Positions 14,971-19,450 of a DNA stretch of 19,450 bases are shown piece after piece (position 1 is the first letter of the stretch; each line of letters starts with the position of its first letter). The DNA is taken from NCBI GenBank assembly GCA_030696545.1, contig JAUYSA010000182.1, positions 1 to 19,450 on the forward strand, read 5' to 3'. The position numbers and the translations under genes were made by a program. This DNA is from Hyphomonadaceae bacterium (lineage in GTDB: Bacteria > Pseudomonadota > Alphaproteobacteria > Caulobacterales > Hyphomonadaceae). The notes below the pieces were generated by a model, which was given only the letters and a program-made list of their open reading frames with translations, was not told where the DNA came from and searched no databases.

Positions 14971-14975
14971 CCGGC

Positions 14976-15076
14976 GGGGGGACGTGGGGGGACTAGATCG
15001 CCGGGTCAGAACCTGTTTCGCTGTCGCTAGGCGACTGAGCGGGAAATACTCTCGGGAACGCTTGGGGTTCCGCGAG
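14976..15076. repeat. Short tandem G-rich repeat and two strong hairpins between rhlE and the J-domain gene
   Basis: GGGGGGAC occurs twice 2 bp apart (14976-14983 and 14986-14993). Two stems follow. CGCT-GTCGC pairs with GCGAC-(tg)-AGCG around a TAG loop (15019-15041). CTCG-GGAAC pairs with GTTCC-(g)-CGAG around a 7-nt loop (15051-15076). Each stem has 9 pairs with one bulge. They could be leader structure for the following gene, a small RNA, or repeat remnants. The rest of the 258-bp gap shows no gene. Confidence 0.35.
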
Positions 15077-15169
15077 CAGCAGATATTTGGGAAGCCCTTT
15101 CCTGATTCCAACCCTGCGAGCTGAGTACCGATTGCGTCGCACCACCACGCGGGTGCATAGAACCGCTTT

Positions 15170-15877
15170 ATGAGCATCTGGTCGCAATTGTCGTCGCTGG
15201 CGCGGCGGGCCTTCGAGGATGAGCTGCCGCCTGGCACAGATGTCGGGCCGGCGCTGTGCGGGCCTGATCCCAACGACCTTGAGTTTACAGCTGCGATTGT
15301 TGGTCTTGGCGCGAAGCTGGCTAAGGCGGATGGGCTTGTGACCATTGACGAAGTGGCGGCTTTTTCGCGCGTGTTCCGCGCGGCGCCATCGGATGAGGCG
15401 GCAATAAGGCGCGTGTTCAACATCGCGCGACAGACCGTGATCGGATACGAGAACTACGCGCGCCGCATCGCCCGCAGATACAGCGACAGGCCCTGCCTGC
15501 TTGAAGGCGTACTCGACGGCCTGTTCCAGATTGCCGCGTCTGACGGGATAATCACCGCTGACGAGGTCGAGTACCTGAAGAGCGTGTCCGACCTGTTTGG
15601 CTTCAACGACGATCAGTTCCGCCGCATAAAGGCGAGCCATATGGGGCTGGAGGCGGATGATCCCTACCTTGTGCTGGGACTTTCACATACCGCGTCTTTC
15701 GAGGATGTGCGCGCGGCTTACCGTCGCCTGATGCTCGAGAATCATCCTGACACGGCGGTGGCCGTGAAATCCGCGCCCCGGGAATATGAGCCGGTGGCGA
15801 ATGAGAAATCGGCGGCGATCACGACGGCCTATGCGCGAATCCGCGCGGAGCGGGGTTTTCTGACGCGGGCCGATTGA
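15170..15877 (+). CDS. DjlA-like co-chaperone (TerB domain plus C-terminal J domain)
   Basis: 235 residues. About 36-155 is a TerB-type helical domain (EFTAAIVGLGAKLAKADGLV, then LEGVLDGLFQIAASDGIITA, two repeats of the acidic D-G-x-[VI]-T loop). About 164-230 is a J domain beginning DPYLVLGLSHTASFEDVRAA with the catalytic HPD at 192-194 (ENHPDT), which stimulates DnaK ATPase. This order is that of DjlA. Unlike E. coli DjlA there is no N-terminal membrane helix, so the protein should be cytosolic, as in many alphaproteobacterial homologs annotated as J-domain/TerB proteins. The ATG at 15170 lacks an evident Shine-Dalgarno. Downstream genes follow on the same strand after 45 nt. Confidence 0.87.
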   Translation: MSIWSQLSSLARRAFEDELPPGTDVGPALCGPDPNDLEFTAAIVGLGAKLAKADGLVTIDEVAAFSRVFRAAPSDEAAIRRVFNIARQTVIGYENYARRIARRYSDRPCLLEGVLDGLFQIAASDGIITADEVEYLKSVSDLFGFNDDQFRRIKASHMGLEADDPYLVLGLSHTASFEDVRAAYRRLMLENHPDTAVAVKSAPREYEPVANEKSAAITTAYARIRAERGFLTRAD

Positions 15878-15922
15878 CTTTCGGGTCAGCGGGCGCACCT
15901 TTGAAAGTGCAAGGAGCCCTAA

Positions 15923-16204
15923 ATGACCGAGACTCTCGGACGCTCTGACTTCAGCACGCGCTTTCATCTCGCGCTCAAGTCGCTTGGCGGGTTTCTCGCC
16001 AAGGCGGGGTTTGGGATATTTCTGCTCGTAGCGGCTTTCGCCGCTCTAGTCGCAACCACGTTCATCGGTCTGATGCTGGCGATCGCGGCAGTGTTCCTGA
16101 CCTTTGCCCGACCACGCCGCAAGCCGGCGCACCGGGCGGAAGACGGCGCGCCTGCCACGCTGGAAGCCAAGCGCACGGCCGACGGCTGGGTCATCGAGAT
16201 CTAG
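15923..16204 (+). CDS. Small hypothetical membrane protein
   Basis: 93 residues. A hydrophobic region at about 28-63 (GFGIFLLVAAFAALVATTFI, GLMLAIAAVFLTF) forms one long or two short transmembrane helices. It is followed by a basic cluster ARPRRKPAHR and a hydrophilic tail ending LEAKRTADGWVIEI. The positive-inside rule places the tail in the cytoplasm. The start has AAGGAG 7 nt upstream. It lies 45 nt after the J-domain gene and 101 nt before the EamA transporter gene. I recognise no family; it resembles small conserved alphaproteobacterial membrane proteins of unknown function. Confidence 0.7.
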   Translation: MTETLGRSDFSTRFHLALKSLGGFLAKAGFGIFLLVAAFAALVATTFIGLMLAIAAVFLTFARPRRKPAHRAEDGAPATLEAKRTADGWVIEI

Positions 16205-16267
16205 CTTTTCTTTCATCGTTCCGGGGCTTGTCCGCGCGCCCGCGCGGGGCGAAAGGTCTTTGACCGG

Positions 16268-16288
16268 GGCGTTGCTTCGCCAGTTTTT
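16268..16288 (+). terminator. Weak terminator- or attenuator-like hairpin
   Basis: GGCG (16268-16271) pairs with CGCC (16278-16281) and is followed by AG and five T residues (16284-16288), 17 nt before the EamA ATG. A more stable stem, CCGCGC-gccc-GCGCGG, lies just upstream (16232-16247) without a T run. Either could end transcripts from the upstream gene; the 4-bp stem is weak. Confidence 0.25.
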
Positions 16289-16305
16289 CCTGTCAGGACC
16301 CGTGG

Positions 16306-17199
16306 ATGAAACCCGCGGACTTCGGCCTTCTGTTTGTCGTGTGCCTGATCTGGGCGCTGAACCTGGTGATCACGCGCTGGACCATTTCGGTGGCGGACGT
16401 GCCGCCGGTGTTCTTTGCCGGCGTGCGGCTGGGTCTGGTCGGGTTGCTGCTGGCCCCATTCCTGTTTCCGGCGCCGCGGCAGATCGGGCTGATGTTCCTG
16501 ATCGGCATGGGCATGGGGGCGGTGCAGTTCGGGCTTCTGTTCCTCGGGCTCGCGAATGCCTCGGCCAGCGCGGCTGCGGTTATTGGCCAGCTTGGTGTGC
16601 CGATCACGACGATCTTCTCGATGATGTTTCTCGGCGAGCAGATCGGCTGGCGGCGCGGGCTGGGCATCGTGATGAGCTTTGCCGGGGTGATGATCATCGC
16701 GATCGAGCCTGAAGGCTTCTCGCTGACGCTTGGCCTGATCTTCCTCATTCTCGCAGCCGTCTCATCGTCTGCGGCCAGCGTGCTGATGAAGCGGATCGAG
16801 CCGATGTCGGCGATGAAGCTGCAGGCCTGGGTAGGCACATTCTCGGTGATCCCGTTGATGGCCATGTCGTTCGCCACGGAGACAGGGCAGGTTGAAGCCG
16901 TGATGTCGGGTGATCCGCTGATCTACCTGTCGACGGCGTTCGCCGTGCTGGCGGTTTCGATCTTCGGCCACGGGACGTTCTACCGGATGATCAAGAAGTA
17001 CGATGTGACGCTGATCTCGCCGTTGACCCTGATGACCCCGATATGGGGCGTCGTGCTCGGCATCGCGCTTCTGGGCGAGCCGTTGACGGCGAAGCTGATA
17101 ATCGGGGCCAGTGTCGCGCTGGCTGGCGTCGGCGTCATCATGGCGCGGCGGAACCGGCGCTTTCCAGAGGCGCCGGTTGGAGACAAGATCGGACCATGA
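16306..17199 (+). CDS. DMT-superfamily (EamA) transporter
   Basis: 297 residues and about ten hydrophobic helices arranged as two EamA repeats (about 5-135 and 145-282). Typical patterns are LLFVVCLIWALNLVITRW (8-25), LGLANASASAAAVIGQLGVP (80-99), FLGEQIGWRRGLGIVMSFAGVMII (107-130) and, in the second repeat, SPLTLMTPIWGVVLGIALLGEPLTAKLIIG (241-270), with the GEP/GEQ motif in each half. Family members export metabolites or amino acids across the inner membrane; the substrate is not predictable here. The start has AGGA 8 nt upstream. The stop overlaps the amidase ATG by 4 nt, so these two are translationally coupled. Confidence 0.9.
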   Translation: MKPADFGLLFVVCLIWALNLVITRWTISVADVPPVFFAGVRLGLVGLLLAPFLFPAPRQIGLMFLIGMGMGAVQFGLLFLGLANASASAAAVIGQLGVPITTIFSMMFLGEQIGWRRGLGIVMSFAGVMIIAIEPEGFSLTLGLIFLILAAVSSSAASVLMKRIEPMSAMKLQAWVGTFSVIPLMAMSFATETGQVEAVMSGDPLIYLSTAFAVLAVSIFGHGTFYRMIKKYDVTLISPLTLMTPIWGVVLGIALLGEPLTAKLIIGASVALAGVGVIMARRNRRFPEAPVGDKIGP

Positions 17200-17942
17200 C
17201 ACTTCAGATTATCCAGGCGCCAAGTCCCAACTTCAACGAACGGCTGCAACCGCTCGACATGCTGGTGCTGCACTATACCGGCATGAAGGACGGGCCGACG
17301 GCGTTGGCCCGTATGCTCGACCTCAACGAGCCGCGGGTTTCGGCGCACTACATGGTCGAAGAGGATGGACGCATTTTCCAGCTCGTCGCCGAGGACAAGC
17401 GGGCGTGGCAGGCTGGGCGGAGCTGGTGGCGCGGGGATGAGGATATCAATTCGCGCTCGATCGGCATCGAGATCGTGAATGGCGGTCATGATTTCGGATT
17501 GCCGCCTTATCCCGATGTGCAGATCGAAGCGGTGATCAGGCTCTGCCAGGGCATTCTCGGGCGCTGGGCGATTCCGCCGGAGCGGATCGTTGCGCATTCC
17601 GACATCGCGCCGGATCGCAAGGAAGATCCCGGCGAGCGCTTTCCGTGGAAGCGGCTCGCGGAGGCCGGCATAGGATTGTGGCCTCAGCCGACGCGGCCGG
17701 AGCCGTGGATGACGCACGGCGCGTCGCTGGGCGATGCGGGAATGACGGTCGAGGGATTGCAGCGCGATCTCGCAGCGATCGGCTATCTGATTTCAGTAAC
17801 CGGCGTGTTCGATGAAAAGACCGCTGCGGTGGTGCGCGCCTTCCAGCGGCGCTGGCGGCCCGAGCGCGTGAATGGCGAGGGCGATACTGAAACCGTCACG
17901 CTGGCCAACGCAGTCGCGGCGCTGGTGGCAGCTACGGAATGA
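17196..17942 (+). CDS. N-acetylmuramoyl-L-alanine amidase (AmpD/AmiD type) with peptidoglycan-binding domain
   Basis: 248 residues. The Amidase_2 domain (about 15-165) cleaves the MurNAc-L-Ala bond and has predicted zinc ligands His26 (VLHYTG), His134 (AHSDIAPD) and Asp144 (KEDPG), with Glu92 (GIEIVN) as likely catalytic residue. RAWQAGRSWWRG (69-80) resembles the RAxHAG...W motif of AmiD with Gln in place of His. Residues about 178-245 form a PG_binding_1 domain (VEGLQRDLAAIGYLISVTGV, AVVRAFQRRW). The domain order is AmiD-like, but no signal peptide or lipobox is present, so the product should be cytosolic, as for AmpD in muropeptide recycling. The ATG at 17196 overlaps the transporter stop; the longer upstream frame lies inside the transporter gene. 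Whether it acts as AmpD or AmiD is unresolved. Confidence 0.9.
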   Translation: MTLQIIQAPSPNFNERLQPLDMLVLHYTGMKDGPTALARMLDLNEPRVSAHYMVEEDGRIFQLVAEDKRAWQAGRSWWRGDEDINSRSIGIEIVNGGHDFGLPPYPDVQIEAVIRLCQGILGRWAIPPERIVAHSDIAPDRKEDPGERFPWKRLAEAGIGLWPQPTRPEPWMTHGASLGDAGMTVEGLQRDLAAIGYLISVTGVFDEKTAAVVRAFQRRWRPERVNGEGDTETVTLANAVAALVAATE

Positions 17943-17983
17943 GAGTGCTGATTGGACGTGTCGGCTGAGTCACAGCGCGTCAC

Positions 17984-18008
17984 GGAACCGTAGTGCGACA
18001 GAAACGCT
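17984..18008 (+). promoter_or_regulatory. Candidate EcfG (general stress response) promoter of the BLUF gene
   Basis: GGAAC (17984-17988) and CGCT (18005-18008) are separated by 16 bp. The alphaproteobacterial EcfG/SigT consensus is GGAAC-N16/17-CGTT, so the -35 is exact and the -10 matches in 3 of 4 positions. A transcript would start about 50 nt upstream of the BLUF ATG. It is the only such pair I noticed among the intergenic regions here. Confidence 0.42.
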
Positions 18009-18064
18009 AATTTCCTGTTCACCATTGCTGGATCATGATTCCCGAAGGTTGAACGGAGTCGGCC

Positions 18065-18517
18065 ATGCCTTCCGGAGCCCTGCATCGCATCGTCTATATG
18101 AGCACGGCCCTTGGCGTGCTCCGGGCTGAAGAGCTCGACCGTATTTATCTGCGCGCAAAATCAGCGAATGCGAGGGCCGGCATCACCGGCCTTTTGCTTT
18201 TCTACGAGGGCGCTTTCCTGCAGATGCTGGAAGGGCCTGCCGCTGGCGTTATGAGCCTTGCCGAGCGCATCCGGCGGGATCGCAGGCATGGCGGCTTGAT
18301 CACGCTTGAGTCGCAGGCTGTTGATGAGCGCGCGTTTGCTGACTCTCCGATGCACTTCGTGGCGGCGCGGAATCTTTCTGTCGGCGAGAAGCAGGCGTTC
18401 AGCGATCTGAGACAAGCGGCGAGCGTGCGGTCCCACATGATCGGCGCGTCCGCGCCGGGCGCTGACAACGGGCTGTGGGAGCTTATCTCGTCATTCAATC
18501 CGCTGCGGGCTGTCTGA
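18065..18517 (+). CDS. Short BLUF-domain blue-light sensor protein
   Basis: 150 residues. BLUF proteins bind FAD and sense blue light through rearrangement of a hydrogen-bond network around a Tyr and a Gln. The domain spans about 6-100: RIVYMSTA (8-15, flavin Tyr11), ANARAGITGLLLFYEGAFLQ (34-53, with Asn35 and photoactive Gln53), MLEGP, IRRDRRHGGLITLESQAVDERAF, and Met96. The semi-conserved Trp two residues before that Met is Ser94 here. The C-terminal 50 residues are a short helical extension without an enzymatic output domain, so it is a PixD/BlrB-like stand-alone sensor acting by protein contact. The ATG has GGAG 6 nt upstream. The 3' end overlaps the convergent gene by 23 nt. A stress promoter candidate lies 60-80 bp upstream. 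Confidence 0.88.
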   Translation: MPSGALHRIVYMSTALGVLRAEELDRIYLRAKSANARAGITGLLLFYEGAFLQMLEGPAAGVMSLAERIRRDRRHGGLITLESQAVDERAFADSPMHFVAARNLSVGEKQAFSDLRQAASVRSHMIGASAPGADNGLWELISSFNPLRAV

Positions 18518-18944
18518 GGCTCAGTCCTTCGCCGCGAACGCGAACCGGCCGCGATAGCGGAGGTTGACCGACGACCGCGATTTCAAACGGGTCGAAGCTG
18601 TCGACGAAAAGATCGATACATGCGGCATCCCCCGGACGAATGCGCAGCATCGCACGGCCATCGCCCAGCGAGACGACGCGCACGGCCGGCGTGTCGTTGA
18701 CGATGGTGATCCGGACGATCTCGTCTTTCTCCATCGCCAGCGTGTCGCGGGTTTCGTTCCAGGTCTGGAGTCCGTTGCGCCAGCTTTGCCGCGTGAACCC
18801 GTCGCTGACGCGGAGGTGGAGTTCGCGATCGAACTGGCCCTGCGTCGTGCGTGTGGAAGCTGCGTGGATCGAAGTGATGCCGATGGCGGCGAGCGTTGCA
18901 GTGCAACTGGCTTCGGCCATGGCGGCGCGTCGGGCGTGGAGCAT
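18495..18944 (-). CDS. Putative exported cupredoxin-like protein of unknown function
   Basis: 149 residues. The N-terminal about 29 residues (MLHARRAAMAEASCTATLAA, then IGITSIHAA) look like a weak signal peptide. The remainder is strand-rich: LAMEKDEIVRITIVNDTPAV (69-88), then AMLRIRPGDAACIDLFVDSFDPFEIAVVG. This spacing resembles cupredoxin/plastocyanin-like folds, but the usual His and Cys copper ligands are missing, so metal binding is unlikely. The ATG at 18944 has AGGAGA about 7 nt upstream and an in-frame TGA 15 nt upstream, which fixes the N-terminus; Met9 is an alternative. It converges with the BLUF gene with a 23-nt overlap. The fold is a tentative reading from pattern only. Confidence 0.55.
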   Translation of the reverse strand: MLHARRAAMAEASCTATLAAIGITSIHAASTRTTQGQFDRELHLRVSDGFTRQSWRNGLQTWNETRDTLAMEKDEIVRITIVNDTPAVRVVSLGDGRAMLRIRPGDAACIDLFVDSFDPFEIAVVGQPPLSRPVRVRGEGLSLRQPAAD

Positions 18945-19162
18945 GCGTGTTCTCCTTCAGGCCAACTGTGGTGGAAGGCTCTGGCGGGGAGGGGGGCAAG
19001 TCACTGCGGCAGATTGGTGCGGGGTGAGGGTGGCGGGCGCGCTGTGTTGGGGCGGCAACAACAAGGGATAGGCGCGGGGCCGCGATCTCGCGGGAGGGCG
19101 AGTTGGGGTGGGTGCGGATTTTGATCCGGCTTTAGTTAGGTTGCGAGACCTGACAGCCGGGT
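18945..19162. other. Upstream region of the exported protein gene
   Basis: No gene is visible. The stretch should carry the promoter of the minus-strand gene starting at 18944. A small hairpin CGGAT-tttg-ATCCG lies at 19115-19128, and CGCGATCTCGCG at 19081-19092 is nearly palindromic. I see no convincing -35/-10 pair. Confidence 0.35.
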
Positions 19163-19441
19163 TTCCCGCGAAGGCGGGAATCCAGAATACCGCGAGAGGA
19201 TTCTGGGCGCTTTGCGCGCTTGTTTGTTCAAGAGGACTGGAGGCCCTTCGCATAGCTCAGGGCTTGCGTCGTTCGAATTGGTCCCCGGGACCAATTCGCG
19301 CCTACGGCGCCACTCCTCACCCGCGCCTTCGCGGGGAACGCGGATCGAAGATCCGCTTCCAGAATGGTGAGCGTGTGCCCCCTCCGTCTCGCCGCGAAGA
19401 CGCGGCGATCCACCTCCCCCAGTCCTACGGACTGATGGAGG
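19163..19441. repeat. Cluster of about ten consecutive palindromic repeat units
   Basis: Non-coding and packed with short hairpins: TTCCCGC-gaag-GCGGGAA (19163-19180); CCAGAAT/ATTCTGG (19182-19206); GCGC-ttt-GCGC (19207-19217); GCCCT/AGGGC (19243-19263); 12-bp arms at 19274-19298; GCGCC-tac-GGCGC (19298-19310); CCCGCG-cctt-CGCGGG (19320-19335); GCGGATC-gaa-GATCCGC (19340-19356); TCGCCGCG-aaga-CGCGGCGA (19389-19408); and CCTCC..CAGTCC-tac-GGACTG..GGAGG (19413-19441). The CGCGAAGG core of the first unit recurs inverted in the seventh, and CCAGAAT recurs at 19359. This looks like dispersed palindromic (REP/REPIN- or MITE-like) sequence common in alphaproteobacterial intergenic regions. The long reading frames across it are not genes. 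Confidence 0.65.
19274..19298. repeat. Near-perfect 25-bp palindrome
   Basis: CGAATTGGTCCC (19274-19285) and GGGACCAATTCG (19287-19298) are perfect 12-bp arms around a single C. It is the longest exact dyad in the window and sits in the middle of the hairpin cluster. It could be a repeat-element end, a protein-binding site, or a cruciform-prone sequence. Confidence 0.6.
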
Positions 19442-19450
19442 CAATTCCCC

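Noticed and set aside
14982..15640. Minus-strand frames opposite the J-domain gene
   Set aside because: Antisense to an intact TerB/J-domain protein with HPD motif; composition is shadow-like.
18564..19124. 186-codon plus-strand frame opposite the exported protein gene
   Set aside because: Runs antisense through that gene and into G-rich non-coding sequence with Arg/Gly-rich translation; the minus frame has a Shine-Dalgarno and a coherent strand pattern.
19136..19444. Minus-strand frame across the hairpin cluster, and a CRISPR-array reading of it
   Set aside because: The translation follows repeat sequence, not a protein. The hairpins differ in sequence and spacing, so there is no repeat-spacer periodicity and no CRISPR array.

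Overview
The window is about 62% GC and reads as a chromosomal segment of a free-living alphaproteobacterium. The clues are a split methionine synthase, a metF operon headed by an ArsR-methyltransferase fusion (SahR type), an mlaA-mlaC pair, an EcfG-like promoter in front of a BLUF photoreceptor, and dispersed GC-rich palindromic repeats. A Caulobacterales/Hyphomonadaceae-like host is my guess from gene style only. There is no rRNA, tRNA, CRISPR array, transposase or phage gene. I see no clear new defence or mobile system.

Layout. 1-1350 (minus strand): mlaC (running off the window edge) and mlaA, parts of outer-membrane phospholipid retrograde transport. 1499-9201 (plus strand): a tightly packed eight-gene run that probably forms one operon. 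It holds sahR, metF, the homocysteine-binding half of MetH, a LysE-family exporter, a PNPOx-like flavoprotein, a RidA-family lipoprotein, an unknown 149-residue protein, and the folate/cobalamin/reactivation half of MetH. Gaps are 24 nt or less and four junctions are stop/start overlaps or direct abutments. An 18-bp dyad sits within a candidate promoter just before sahR. 9414-11555: a TonB-dependent receptor, whose stop overlaps that of a convergent flavoprotein (11552-12766, minus).

12767-13291: a long intergenic stretch with a possible small membrane protein and the structured leader of an RhlE-type DEAD-box helicase (13292-14911), which ends in a terminator hairpin. 15170-17942 (plus): a soluble DjlA/TerB-type J-domain protein, a small membrane protein, a DMT/EamA transporter and an AmiD/AmpD-type amidase. 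18065-18517: a short BLUF photoreceptor lacking the semi-conserved Trp, preceded by an EcfG-type general-stress promoter candidate. 18495-18944 (minus): a secreted cupredoxin-like protein of unknown function. 19163-19441: a dense cluster of about ten short hairpins, most likely dispersed palindromic repeats.

How the genes work together: SahR is known to release its operators when S-adenosylhomocysteine rises. Here that would induce MetF (methyl-THF supply) and both MetH halves (homocysteine to methionine). The four genes lodged between the MetH halves would be co-induced, and are the least explained and most interesting content of the window.
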